Part shown: positions 19,080-27,795 of the stretch, piece after piece
How positions within the stretch are numbered: position 1 is the stretch's first letter
How the letters are laid out: the number at the start of each line of letters is the position of its first letter
NCBI GenBank assembly: GCA_029573495.1
Contig: JAKQEI010000160.1
Location: forward strand, 1 to 63,875
Source: Bacteroidota bacterium
Lineage (GTDB): Bacteria > Bacteroidota > Bacteroidia > Flavobacteriales_F > PHOS-HE28
Direction of reading: 5' to 3'
DNA length: 63,875 nucleotides
The notes under the pieces: generated by a model
Databases searched by the model: none
What the model saw: the letters and a program-made list of their open reading frames with translations, nothing else
What the model was told of the DNA's origin: nothing
Made by a program: the position numbers and the translations under genes

Positions 19080-19164
19080 ACACCGTGACGATCGCATAAG
19101 ATCCGCGTGACGGTGGGCTAAGAGCAAGGTGGTCCATTTGCACTGTCAAAACACAACGACGACC

Positions 19165-20574
19165 ATGACCATCACGAAGACCCACGCGCTGAGCCTGCTG
19201 ATGCTCGCCGCCGTGTCCGTTACACTCCCCAGCTGCAAGAAGAAGGAAGGTTGCACGGACCCCACCGCGACCAACTACGACCCGGATGCCGACAAGGATT
19301 GCTGCTGCGAATACGAGAGCACACCGACCCCTTCCAACACGGTGACCGTCTCCGGCAGCATCACCTCCAACACTGCTTGGGACAACGACCACCAGTATCT
19401 GCTGTCCGGATTCGTCTATGTAGAGGATGGCGTGACCCTGACCATCGAACGCGGCACGATCATCAAAGGGGACAAGCCCACCAAAGGCACCCTGATCGTG
19501 AAGCGTGGCGCCCGGATCCTGGCGGACGGCTCTGCAACAGAGCCGATCGTCTTCACGAGCAACCAACCCGCCGGTTCCCGCGATCGAGGCGACTGGGGTG
19601 GTGTGATCATCTGTGGTCGCGCCCCGCACAACCAGCCCTCCGACCCCATCGTGGAAGGGGGCCCCGATGCGATGTACGGAGGCACCAACCCGGCCGATGA
19701 CAGCGGCATCCTGCGCTACGTGCGCATCGAGTTCGGTGGCATCGCCCTTCAGCCCAACCAGGAGATCAACGGCCTCACCCTGGCCGCCGTGGGCAATGGA
19801 ACCGTGATCGACCATGTGCAGGTGAGCTACAGCGGCGACGACAGCTTCGAGTGGTTCGGTGGTACGGTGAACGCGAAACACCTGGTGGCGCTCGCCGGGC
19901 TTGATGACGACTTCGACCAGGACTTCGGCTGGCAGGGGATGGCCCAGTTCGCGCTCGCCCTGCGTGATCCGAACAGTGCCGACGTGAGCGGCAGCAACGG
20001 CTTCGAGTGCGACAACGATGCCGCAGGCAACCCCGCTGCGCCTTATTCCCAAGGCACTTGGAGCAACGTCACCATCCTCGGCCCGCTCACGGTGAGCAGC
20101 ACCATCAACGACCTCTACAAGCGCTCGATGCACCTGCGCCGCAACACTCAGACCCGCGTGTACAACTCCGTGTTCACCGGTTACCCCACGGGCTTGCTGC
20201 TCGATGGCAGCACCACCGAGGCCAACGCCACGAACAACGACCTGCAGATCCGCAACACGGTCGTCGCAGGGATGACCAACAACTTCGCCGTGGCCAGCGG
20301 CAGCTCCTGGGACCTGAGCTCCTGGTTCAATACCGCAGGCTGGAACAACGCCGTGTATCCCAACACGAGCGACCTCGGCCTGGCCCTCCCCACGAGCCTT
20401 ACGAACCCGCAGTTGCTGCCCGAGAACGCAAGCCTGCTCATGAGCGGCGCGGACTTCAGCAACGCTCCTCTCACGAACGGCTTCTTCGAGGTGGTGAGCT
20501 ACCGCGGGGCCTTCGGCACGACCGATTGGACCAGCAGCTGGACCAACTTCAACCCGCAGAACACCGCCTACTGA
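19165..20574 (+). CDS. Surface lipoprotein with beta-helix-like repeats, partner of the TonB receptor
   Basis: The protein has 469 residues with a lipobox ending at Cys24 (T-L-P-S-C), followed by a Cys/Asp-rich segment (CTDPTATNYDPDADKDCCC) that looks suited to metal or disulfide binding. The remainder is rich in Asn, Gly, Thr and short beta-strand repeats (GTIIKGDKPTKGTLIVKRGA), as in right-handed parallel beta-helix proteins. No enzyme motif is recognised. Its position after a TonB receptor suggests a ligand-binding or processing partner on the cell surface. ATG 19165 is used because it starts the signal peptide; an in-frame TTG exists at 19129. A hairpin terminator follows. Confidence 0.82.
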   Translation: MTITKTHALSLLMLAAVSVTLPSCKKKEGCTDPTATNYDPDADKDCCCEYESTPTPSNTVTVSGSITSNTAWDNDHQYLLSGFVYVEDGVTLTIERGTIIKGDKPTKGTLIVKRGARILADGSATEPIVFTSNQPAGSRDRGDWGGVIICGRAPHNQPSDPIVEGGPDAMYGGTNPADDSGILRYVRIEFGGIALQPNQEINGLTLAAVGNGTVIDHVQVSYSGDDSFEWFGGTVNAKHLVALAGLDDDFDQDFGWQGMAQFALALRDPNSADVSGSNGFECDNDAAGNPAAPYSQGTWSNVTILGPLTVSSTINDLYKRSMHLRRNTQTRVYNSVFTGYPTGLLLDGSTTEANATNNDLQIRNTVVAGMTNNFAVASGSSWDLSSWFNTAGWNNAVYPNTSDLGLALPTSLTNPQLLPENASLLMSGADFSNAPLTNGFFEVVSYRGAFGTTDWTSSWTNFNPQNTAY

Positions 20575-20605
20575 TCGACCTCTTCGGGACCTGGGTGCGA
20601 ATGTG

Positions 20606-20637
20606 CGAAGGGTCACGCCGAAAGGTGTGGCCCTTCG
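20606..20637. terminator. Intrinsic-type hairpin between convergent genes
   Basis: CGAAGGG (20606-20612) pairs with CCCTTCG (20631-20637). The inner bases CAC/GTG and CC/GG extend the stem to a GAAA loop. It sits between the convergent lipoprotein (+) and YqaA-like (-) genes, directly before the stop of the latter, and can serve both directions. Confidence 0.75.
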
Positions 20638-20642
20638 TGTGT

Positions 20643-21128
20643 TCAGGCTGGGAGCACCGAAGCAGCGACCCAGAGCAGCACCGCATAACGCGCGCCCTTC
20701 CCCACCATCATCAGCAATGCGGTCGGGATGAAGGATGACCGCACCAGGCCCAAAGCCAGGGCGATCGGGTCACCGATCACCGGCAGCCAGCATAGGAGCG
20801 CCGCCCAGGGACCATGGCGCCGCGCGACCCCGCTCCAACGCTCGGCCTTCACCGGATCGATCCGGGACCGTTCCACCAGCCGTACCAACGGCATCCAGCG
20901 CCCGATCCCGTAATTGGCCAGGCCGCCCAGGGTGTTGCCCAAGGTGGCCACCAGGAACAGGGAAAGCGGTTCGCCGCCGAGGGCCACCATGCCGAGTAGC
21001 ACCGCCTCCGAGCTGAAGGGCAGGATGGTGGCCGCCAGGAAGCTGGCCAGAAAAAGGCCCAGCAGCCCCCACTCCATCCACGCCGGCCCCAATTCCATCG
21101 GAGCAAGATAGGCGGCTACCTTCGGCAT
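20643..21128 (-). CDS. YqaA/DedA-family (SNARE-associated Golgi type) membrane protein
   Basis: The 161-residue protein has about four to five hydrophobic helices. The segments FLAATILPFSSEAVLLGM, ATLGNTLGGLANYGIGR and LLCWLPVIGDPIALALG match the short YqaA branch of the DedA superfamily, whose larger members are lipid scramblases or flippases. The gene may start at 21128 (ATG) or at the in-frame ATG 21098. The longer form adds ten residues and overlaps the promoter region of the divergent beta-barrel gene. The specific function is unknown. Confidence 0.85.
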   Translation of the reverse strand: MPKVAAYLAPMELGPAWMEWGLLGLFLASFLAATILPFSSEAVLLGMVALGGEPLSLFLVATLGNTLGGLANYGIGRWMPLVRLVERSRIDPVKAERWSGVARRHGPWAALLCWLPVIGDPIALALGLVRSSFIPTALLMMVGKGARYAVLLWVAASVLPA

Positions 21129-21136
21129 GGACTTTG
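21129..21136 (+). promoter_or_regulatory. Bacteroidota -7 promoter element (GGACTTTG)
   Basis: GGACTTTG retains the TTTG core of the TAnnTTTG consensus and lies 13 bases before the ATG at 21150. This is a plausible promoter for the beta-barrel gene. The TA positions are not conserved, so confidence is moderate. Confidence 0.4.
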
Positions 21137-21149
21137 ACTTCCGCCCACC

Positions 21150-21845
21150 ATGACCCGGTCAATGCTCACCACCACGGCTTGCGCCCTGCTGTTCTCCGCT
21201 TCTGCACAGGTGAACAACAACGACAACTTCTGGCAGCAGCGCTCCTCCACGGTCAGCGGCGGTCTGGAACTCGGCATCCCACTCGGGGAGTTCGAACATA
21301 CCTGGGGCAGCACCGTGTACGGCATTTCGGCCAACATCGCGATGCCCATGCGCAACCTGCCGCTCGAATTCGGCTACGACTTCTCCTGGGGGCGGATGGG
21401 CAGCGAATACAGTACACCCCGGGCCAGCGGCGGCCTGTTGAGCGCCGTGCAACAACAGAGCGTGGACGTGAAAAGCAACATCTACGGCCACCATGCCCTG
21501 GCCCGCCTGAACCCCTTGCGCGGCAACGTCCGACCCTATGGTGAGGTCATGCTCGGCGCACGCAACTTCGTCACGCGCAGCACCGTGACGACCCCGGAGG
21601 GCGTGACCGACGACGAACGTGACGGTTCCTGGGTGACCAGTTACGGTTGGGCCGTGGGCTTGATGTACGGGATCGGCAGGCAGGTCTTCGTGGAAGGTCG
21701 TGTGGAGAGGCTCTTCAATGGCAAGGTCGACTACGTGGACCCCCGGACGATCGAGATCGCCAACGATGGCAGTGTGACCTACGAAAAGCTCAACAGCCGG
21801 ACCGAATCCTTGCAGATCCAAGTCGGCGTCGGCCTGCGCTTCTGA
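21150..21845 (+). CDS. Outer-membrane beta-barrel protein (hypothetical)
   Basis: This 231-residue protein starts with a signal peptide (about 1-19, ending F-S-A-S-A-Q). It then shows alternating-polarity strands throughout (for example LPLEFGYDFSWGRMG and SYGWAVGLMYGIGRQVFVEGR) and ends in the aromatic-terminated strand LQIQVGVGLRF, which is typical of outer-membrane barrels recognised by BamA. It resembles the small OmpW/OmpA-like barrels common in Bacteroidota, but I cannot assign a specific family. It is monocistronic by context. Confidence 0.75.
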   Translation: MTRSMLTTTACALLFSASAQVNNNDNFWQQRSSTVSGGLELGIPLGEFEHTWGSTVYGISANIAMPMRNLPLEFGYDFSWGRMGSEYSTPRASGGLLSAVQQQSVDVKSNIYGHHALARLNPLRGNVRPYGEVMLGARNFVTRSTVTTPEGVTDDERDGSWVTSYGWAVGLMYGIGRQVFVEGRVERLFNGKVDYVDPRTIEIANDGSVTYEKLNSRTESLQIQVGVGLRF

Positions 21846-21972
21846 GGTCGCCGGCATCCCCGCTGGCCTGTTGGTAACCTTTGCGTAACGTCGTCCAATG
21901 GGCTTCGAGGACCGCTGTATTTGCTCGTAAACTTGCCCCGACAAGCCGGACCAGAACGTCCGCCATCTCCCA

Positions 21973-23502
21973 TTGGACGGGCACAAACGTATCCATAGCG
22001 CCCTCGTATCCGTGTTCCACAAGGATGGGCTCGAGCCCATCATCCGGGAACTCGACCGGCTCGGTGTCCACCTCTATTCCACGGGCGGAACACAGGAGTT
22101 CATCGAAGAGCTTGGCGTGAAGGTGACCCCCGTGGAGGACCTCACCACCTACCCGAGCATCCTCGGCGGACGGGTCAAGACCTTGCATCCGAAGGTCTTC
22201 GGAGGCATCCTGGGCCGCCGCGACCTCGAAAGCGATGTGGCCCAGCTGGAGGAATACGCCATCCCGCCCATCGACCTGGTGATCGTGGACCTGTACCCTT
22301 TCGAAGCCACCGTGGCCGCCGGAGTATCCGATAGCGCCATCATCGAGAAGATCGATATCGGGGGCATCAGCCTGATACGCGCCGCCGCCAAGAACCACGC
22401 GGATGTCGTGATCGTGCCAGCCCGGGAACGATACACGGACCTGTTGCACCTGCTGAAAGAACAGGCGGGATCCACCACGCTCGCTCAGCGGAAGGCCTTC
22501 GCCACCGCCGCTTTCGCCGTGAGCTCCCACTACGACAGCGCCATCCACAACTGGTTCGCTGGTGCGAACGGCGACCTGCGCCTGAGCGCCGGCCCGACCA
22601 CCGTGCTCCGCTATGGGGAGAACCCCCACCAACCGGGAGCCTTCCACGGTGACCTGGCGGCGATGTTCGAGCAACTGAACGGGAAGGAGCTGAGCTACAA
22701 CAACCTCCTCGACCTGGACGCGGCTGTGGAGTTGATCGATGATCTCGGCACGATAAAGGGCACACCTTTCGCCATCCTCAAGCACAACAACGCCTGCGGT
22801 GCGGCCGTTCGTCCCTCGCTGAAGGAGGCCTGGGAAGCCGCACTGGCCGGTGATCCGGTCAGCGCTTTCGGTGGCGTGCTCATCACCACCGCCATCATCG
22901 ACCGGGCGACCGCCGAAGGCGTGGATGCCCTCTTCTTCGAGATCATCGCCGCGCCGGACTTCGAGCCCGAGGCATTGGAGATCCTGAGGAAGAAGAAGAA
23001 CCGCATGATCCTGCGTCGGAAACCCACCATGCGACCCGCGACCAAAGTGCGCACCGCGCTGAACGGCATCCTTTCCGAGGCTGCTGATGCGGTGGTACCC
23101 GCCCGCGAGGCCATGCGCACCGCCACCAGCAAGGCACCCTCCGCACAGGAACTGAACGACCTGGTCTTCGCCTCCATCCTGGTGAAACACACGAAGAGCA
23201 ACGCCATTGTGCTCGCGAAGGACGACCAGTTGCTCGCGAGCGGCACGGGGCAGACCAGCCGGGTGGATGCGCTGCAACAGGCCATCGCCAAAGCCGCCAA
23301 ATTCGGCTTCGACCTGAACGGCGCCGTGATGGCCAGCGACGCCTTCTTCCCCTTCCCGGATTGCGTGGAGATCGCGCACCAGGCGGGGATCACTGCGGTC
23401 GTCCATCCCGGCGGCAGCATCCGCGACCAGGACAGCATCGACTATTGTAACGCCCACGGTATGGCCATGGCCATCACCGGAACCCGACATTTCAAACACT
23501 GA
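21973..23502 (+). CDS. purH: Bifunctional AICAR formyltransferase / IMP cyclohydrolase
   Basis: At 509 residues the length is normal for PurH. The N-terminal MGS-like IMP cyclohydrolase domain shows LVSVFHKDGLEPII, YSTGGTQEFI and GGRVKTLHPKVFGGIL. The C-terminal transformylase shows YGENPHQPGAF and the catalytic region AILKHNNACGAA. It performs the last two steps of de novo purine synthesis (AICAR to FAICAR to IMP). The frame has no ATG near the start: TTG at 21973 is the likeliest initiator, and the frame is open back to a TAA at 21928-21930. An AACCTTTG promoter-like element lies at 21876-21883. mreB begins 9 bases after the stop, so purH heads the rod-shape operon. Confidence 0.95.
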   Translation: MDGHKRIHSALVSVFHKDGLEPIIRELDRLGVHLYSTGGTQEFIEELGVKVTPVEDLTTYPSILGGRVKTLHPKVFGGILGRRDLESDVAQLEEYAIPPIDLVIVDLYPFEATVAAGVSDSAIIEKIDIGGISLIRAAAKNHADVVIVPARERYTDLLHLLKEQAGSTTLAQRKAFATAAFAVSSHYDSAIHNWFAGANGDLRLSAGPTTVLRYGENPHQPGAFHGDLAAMFEQLNGKELSYNNLLDLDAAVELIDDLGTIKGTPFAILKHNNACGAAVRPSLKEAWEAALAGDPVSAFGGVLITTAIIDRATAEGVDALFFEIIAAPDFEPEALEILRKKKNRMILRRKPTMRPATKVRTALNGILSEAADAVVPAREAMRTATSKAPSAQELNDLVFASILVKHTKSNAIVLAKDDQLLASGTGQTSRVDALQQAIAKAAKFGFDLNGAVMASDAFFPFPDCVEIAHQAGITAVVHPGGSIRDQDSIDYCNAHGMAMAITGTRHFKH

Positions 23503-23511
23503 GCACGGCCC

Positions 23512-24537
23512 ATGAGCTGGTTCAACTTCTTCACCCAGGAGATCGCGATCGACCTCGGCACCGCCAACACCCTGATCATCAACAACGACAAGGTGGTGGT
23601 GGACGAGCCCAGCATCGTGGCCGTGGACCGCGCCACCGGCAAGGTGATCGCCGTGGGACGCCAGGCCCAGCAGATGCATGGCAAGACCCACGAGAACATC
23701 AAGACCATACGCCCGCTGAAGGACGGTGTGATCGCCGACTTCAAGGCCGCCGAGGACATGATCAAGGGCATGATCCGCATGATCAAGCCCGGTCGCCAGC
23801 TCTTCACCCCGAACCTGCGGATGGTGATCTGCATTCCCAGCGGCATCACCGAGGTGGAGAAGCGGGCGGTGAAGGACAGCAGTGAACACGCCGGTGCGAA
23901 GGAGGTATACCTGATCCACGAGCCCATGGCCGCCGCGATCGGCATCGGCATCGATGTGGAGGAGCCCATGGGCAACATGATCATCGACATCGGCGGGGGT
24001 ACCAGCGAGATCGCCGTGATCGCCCTGGGAGGCATCGTGTGTGACAAGAACATCCGGGTGGCCGGTGACGAGTTCACCCAGGACATCGAGGAGTACATGC
24101 GACGCCAGCACAACATCCTCGTTGGTGAGCGCACCGCGGAGACGATCAAGATCGAGGTGGGCGCCGCGATGACCGAGTTGGATGAACCGCCGCCCGACTA
24201 TGCCGTGCGTGGCCGCGACCTCATGACCGGCATCCCGAAGGAGATCACCGTCACGTACAGCGAGATCGCCCAAGCCCTCGACAAGTCGATCAGCAAGATC
24301 GAGGAGGCCATCCTGAGCGCCCTGGAAGCCACACCGCCCGAGTTGAGCGCGGACATCTACAAGACAGGCATCTACCTGGCCGGTGGCGGGGCCCTTCTGC
24401 GTGGACTCGACAAACGGATCAGCATCAAGACGAAACTGCCCGTGCACGTGGCCGAGGATCCGCTCCGCGCCGTGGCCCGAGGCACCGGCATCGCACTCAA
24501 GAACATCGATCGGTTCCAGTTCCTGATGCGGGAGTAG
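23512..24537 (+). CDS. mreB: Rod shape-determining protein MreB
   Basis: The 341-residue actin homologue begins MSWFNFF and carries the ATPase motifs: phosphate-1 IDLGTANTLI, connect/phosphate-2 MIIDIGGGTSEIAV, and adenosine motif YLAGGGALLRGLD. It polymerises on the inner face of the membrane and positions the elongasome. It is the first of five contiguous cell-elongation genes (mreB, mreC, mreD, mrdA, rodA) after purH. A spacer of 56 bases separates it from mreC, the longest gap in the operon, where a processing site or weak promoter could sit. Confidence 0.97.
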   Translation: MSWFNFFTQEIAIDLGTANTLIINNDKVVVDEPSIVAVDRATGKVIAVGRQAQQMHGKTHENIKTIRPLKDGVIADFKAAEDMIKGMIRMIKPGRQLFTPNLRMVICIPSGITEVEKRAVKDSSEHAGAKEVYLIHEPMAAAIGIGIDVEEPMGNMIIDIGGGTSEIAVIALGGIVCDKNIRVAGDEFTQDIEEYMRRQHNILVGERTAETIKIEVGAAMTELDEPPPDYAVRGRDLMTGIPKEITVTYSEIAQALDKSISKIEEAILSALEATPPELSADIYKTGIYLAGGGALLRGLDKRISIKTKLPVHVAEDPLRAVARGTGIALKNIDRFQFLMRE

Positions 24538-24593
24538 GTGCGATGCATGCATCGCACCGATCCGCATCGCCCGGTCGGTGATGTGAAAGGGCC

Positions 24594-25421
24594 ATGAGGG
24601 ACCTCTTCCGCTTCCTGCATCGCATCCGGAGCACCTTGATGTTCCTGGGGTGGCTCATCCTTTCCTTCATCCTTCTATACAACGGGAACGAACACCACCG
24701 CGCACATGCCATCAGCTCCAGCAACGCCGTGGTCGGCACGATCTACGGCTGGCGCAAGGACATCACCGACTACGCGAACCTGAAGGAGGTGAACAAGGCG
24801 CTGGCCGATGAGAACGCCGACTGGCGCAACCGGCACATCAGCACCTACACGCCGGTGGAAGGGCTCTTCGCCCGTATCCAGGACACCATCCGCCGACAGG
24901 AGTATCGCGTCATCACGGCCAAAGTGGTGAACAGCACCTGGCATAAGCCGAAGAACCAGCTCACCCTGGACAAGGGGACCAGGGCCGGAGTGCACGGTGA
25001 CATGGGGGTGATCGGACCGAACGGTATCGTCGGCGTGGTGCGCGATGCCAGTCCCAATTTCGCCGCGGTCATCAGCGTGCTGAGCCCGGAGATCAAGACC
25101 AGCGTGCAGATCCGGCGCACCGGTCACTTCGGACTGCTCTTCTGGGACACGAACGATCCGCTGACCTCCAGCGTGATCGACATCGCCAAGCATGCCCGCG
25201 TGGCGGTGGGCGACACGGTCGAGACCCGCGGTGGTGACGGCATCTTTCCGGCAGGCATCACCGTCGGGGTGGTGGAGAGCGTGGAGGACGAACCCGGCAG
25301 CAACTACCACGACATCACCGTACGGCTCAGTGAGGACATGACCCGCAGTGGGTTCGTGTACGTCGTCGACGACCTGCACCGCGCGGAAAGGGACACGCTC
25401 CAACAGGCCAACGAACGATGA
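24594..25421 (+). CDS. mreC: Rod shape-determining protein MreC
   Basis: The protein has 275 residues: a short cytoplasmic N-terminus, a membrane helix at about 15-31, a coiled-coil stretch (about 60-95), and a double beta-barrel periplasmic domain containing LTLDKGTRAGVHGDMGVI and GDTVETRGGDGIFPAGITVG, which are diagnostic of MreC. It links cytoplasmic MreB to the periplasmic parts of PBP2/RodA and activates them. Its stop overlaps the mreD start (ATGA at 25418-25421). Confidence 0.95.
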   Translation: MRDLFRFLHRIRSTLMFLGWLILSFILLYNGNEHHRAHAISSSNAVVGTIYGWRKDITDYANLKEVNKALADENADWRNRHISTYTPVEGLFARIQDTIRRQEYRVITAKVVNSTWHKPKNQLTLDKGTRAGVHGDMGVIGPNGIVGVVRDASPNFAAVISVLSPEIKTSVQIRRTGHFGLLFWDTNDPLTSSVIDIAKHARVAVGDTVETRGGDGIFPAGITVGVVESVEDEPGSNYHDITVRLSEDMTRSGFVYVVDDLHRAERDTLQQANER

Positions 25422-25942
25422 TCGGTACCATCCTGGGCCATATCCTCCGCTTCATCGCGCTGATCCTCCTGCAGGTGCTCGTGCTCGACCACCTCGATGT
25501 GCTCAATGGCCTCATGGTGCCCTACCTCTATGTGTTCTTCCTGCTCATGCTGCCGATCGAGATGCCGGCCTGGGCCCAGCTGGCCATCGGTGCGGTGACG
25601 GGTCTGGTGATGGACTTCTTCACGAGCACCCCCGGCATGCACATGAGCGCCTGTGTCGTGATGATGTACGCCCGCCTCCAGGTCCTGCGACTGCTCAGTC
25701 CTCGCGAAGGATATGAGTACGGATCACGCCCCACCGTGATGCGCATGGGCTTCCCCTGGTACATCACCTACGCGGGGCTGCTGATCCTGCTCCATCACCT
25801 CTGGCTCTTCTTCGTGGAACTGCATCGCTTCGATGCTTTCTTCGGCACCTTCTTCCGCGCCGTGCTCAGTGCGGTGTTCAGCTTCGCCCTCTGCCTCCTT
25901 GCCCAGTTCCTGACCTCCGGACAGGAGCGTGACCGCCGATGA
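25418..25942 (+). CDS. mreD: Rod shape-determining protein MreD
   Basis: This 174-residue polytopic membrane protein has about five helices (for example ILRFIALILLQVLVLDHL and LAIGAVTGLVMDFFTSTPGM). The sequence is poorly conserved in this family, so the assignment rests on size, topology, the G-x-x-x-D-x-F motif and its position between mreC and mrdA. It overlaps both neighbours by 4 bases (ATGA), which suggests translational coupling through the operon. Confidence 0.92.
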   Translation: MIGTILGHILRFIALILLQVLVLDHLDVLNGLMVPYLYVFFLLMLPIEMPAWAQLAIGAVTGLVMDFFTSTPGMHMSACVVMMYARLQVLRLLSPREGYEYGSRPTVMRMGFPWYITYAGLLILLHHLWLFFVELHRFDAFFGTFFRAVLSAVFSFALCLLAQFLTSGQERDRR

Positions 25943-27795
25943 ACTACGAGAGCCGGAAATACGTGCTCATCGCCGGGGTGCTCTTCATCAGCATCGTCTT
26001 CATCCTACGCCTCTTCTGGATCCAGGTGGTGGATGGCAAGTGGAAGGCCGAGGCCGCCAACATGGCCGAGCGCAAGGTGACGGTGTATCCTTCGCGCGGC
26101 CTCATCTACGACCGCGAGGAACGGTTGCTCGTTGCCAACACCCCCGTGTATGATCTGATGGTGGTGCCCAAGGAGGTGGAACCCTTCGATACCATCAACC
26201 TCTGCCAGCTCATCGGGGTGCCGGAGCCCGAGTTCCGGAAAAGGCTTGAAGAAGCCGCCCGCTACTCCCGCTACAAGCCGAGCATCATCGAGAAGCAGAT
26301 ACCAGCGGACCAGTATGCCGCGATCAGCGTGCATCTGCACAAGTATCCTGGATTCTACGGCCAGAGCCGTACCCTGCGCACCTATCCCCCGCATGCGGCC
26401 GCCCACCTGCTCGGCTACCTGAGCGAGGTGAACGCGAAGAAGGTGGAGGAGGATCCCTACTACCGCGCTGGTGACGTGATCGGGGTGGGCGGCCTGGAAC
26501 AGTACTATGAGAAGGAGATGCGCGGTCGCCGCGGCGTGAGCTATGTGCTCGTGGACGTGCATAACAACCAGAAGGGCTCCTTCAAGGAAGGCATGTACGA
26601 TACCCTGGCCGTGGAAGGGAAGGACCTCTTCACCGGGATCGACCTCGACATGCAACGTCTCGGGGAGCAGCTCATGGTGAACAAGAAGGGCAGCATCGTG
26701 GCCCTCGATCCGCGCACCGGGGAGATCCTCTGCCTCGTCTCCAGTCCCACCTACGATCCCGAACTGCTCGTGGGCCGGGTGCGCAACACGAATTACGGTG
26801 TGTTGCAACGCGACCCGATCAAACCGCTCTTCGATCGCGCATTGCAGGCCCAGTATCCGCCCGGTTCCATTTACAAGATCGTGCAATCGCTCATCGCACT
26901 GGATGAAGGCGTTATCACTCCGAACACCGGCTTCGCATGCCAGAAGTCCCTCGTCGGCTGCCACAACCACCCCAATGCGGGCGACATCATCCACGCGATC
27001 CAATACTCCTGCAATCCCTACTTCTACCAGGTGTTCAAACGCATCGTGGAGCAGGACAAGGACCCGAAGAACCGCTTCAAGGACGCGGCGATAGGCCTTA
27101 CCGAATGGCACCGGTACATGCTGACCTTCGGCCTTGGTCAACGCCTGCCCATCGACCTGCCGTCCGCCAAAGGAGGCAACATCCCCGACGCCGCCTATTA
27201 CGATCGCAAGTACGGCAAGGAAGCCTGGGCCTTCAGCACGATCTATAGCGTGAGCATCGGTCAAGGGGAGGTGCTCGTGGCGCCGTTGCAGATGGCCAAC
27301 CTCGCCGCCATATTCGCCAACAAGGGCTGGTATTACGACCCGCATGTGGTGCGCGCGATCGGCCATCCCGACAGCCTGCAACAGAAGTACCAGCAGAAGC
27401 ACCTGACCGGCGTGGACCCGAAGTGGTACGACTATATCCAGGAGGGCATGCGGCGCGTGGTGGAGGAACCTGGAGGCACCGCGCGGAGCGCGCGCATCAA
27501 GGACATCACCGTGTGCGGGAAGACCGGCACCGCCGAGAACCCGCACGGCCAGGACCACGCGGTATTCGTGTGCTTCGCGCCGATGGAGGACCCCAAGATC
27601 GCCATGGCGGTGTACGTGGAGAACTCGGGCTTCGGCGGCACCTGGGCGGCCCCCATCGCCAGCCTGCTCATCGAGCAATACCTCACCGACACCATCACGC
27701 GGCCCGATGTGGTGAAGCGGATGCTCGAAGCGGACCTCATCGCCAAGGAAGCCACCTTCGTGAAGAAGGCAAAACCCAAACGCCAACGCCGATGA
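25939..27795 (+). CDS. mrdA: Penicillin-binding protein 2 (elongasome D,D-transpeptidase)
   Basis: The protein has 618 residues with an N-terminal membrane helix (about 10-28), a dimerisation/pedestal domain starting at RGLIYDREERLLVANTPVYD, and a transpeptidase domain with the catalytic tetrad S310-I-Y-K313, the SxN motif S357-C-N359 and K528-T-G530. It cross-links peptidoglycan during lateral growth together with RodA. The start overlaps mreD, and the stop overlaps the rodA ATG (27792). The lysine-rich tail KKAKPKRQRR is cytosine-rich in the DNA but looks normal. Confidence 0.96.
   Translation: MNYESRKYVLIAGVLFISIVFILRLFWIQVVDGKWKAEAANMAERKVTVYPSRGLIYDREERLLVANTPVYDLMVVPKEVEPFDTINLCQLIGVPEPEFRKRLEEAARYSRYKPSIIEKQIPADQYAAISVHLHKYPGFYGQSRTLRTYPPHAAAHLLGYLSEVNAKKVEEDPYYRAGDVIGVGGLEQYYEKEMRGRRGVSYVLVDVHNNQKGSFKEGMYDTLAVEGKDLFTGIDLDMQRLGEQLMVNKKGSIVALDPRTGEILCLVSSPTYDPELLVGRVRNTNYGVLQRDPIKPLFDRALQAQYPPGSIYKIVQSLIALDEGVITPNTGFACQKSLVGCHNHPNAGDIIHAIQYSCNPYFYQVFKRIVEQDKDPKNRFKDAAIGLTEWHRYMLTFGLGQRLPIDLPSAKGGNIPDAAYYDRKYGKEAWAFSTIYSVSIGQGEVLVAPLQMANLAAIFANKGWYYDPHVVRAIGHPDSLQQKYQQKHLTGVDPKWYDYIQEGMRRVVEEPGGTARSARIKDITVCGKTGTAENPHGQDHAVFVCFAPMEDPKIAMAVYVENSGFGGTWAAPIASLLIEQYLTDTITRPDVVKRMLEADLIAKEATFVKKAKPKRQRR

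Noticed and set aside
21790..24567. 925-residue minus-strand frame opposite purH and mreB
   Set aside because: Spans two unambiguous housekeeping genes; low-complexity His/Asp/Gly/Val-rich antisense translation without motifs.
26005..27786. 593-residue minus-strand frame opposite mrdA
   Set aside because: The plus-strand PBP2 has all three catalytic motifs; the antisense frame has none.
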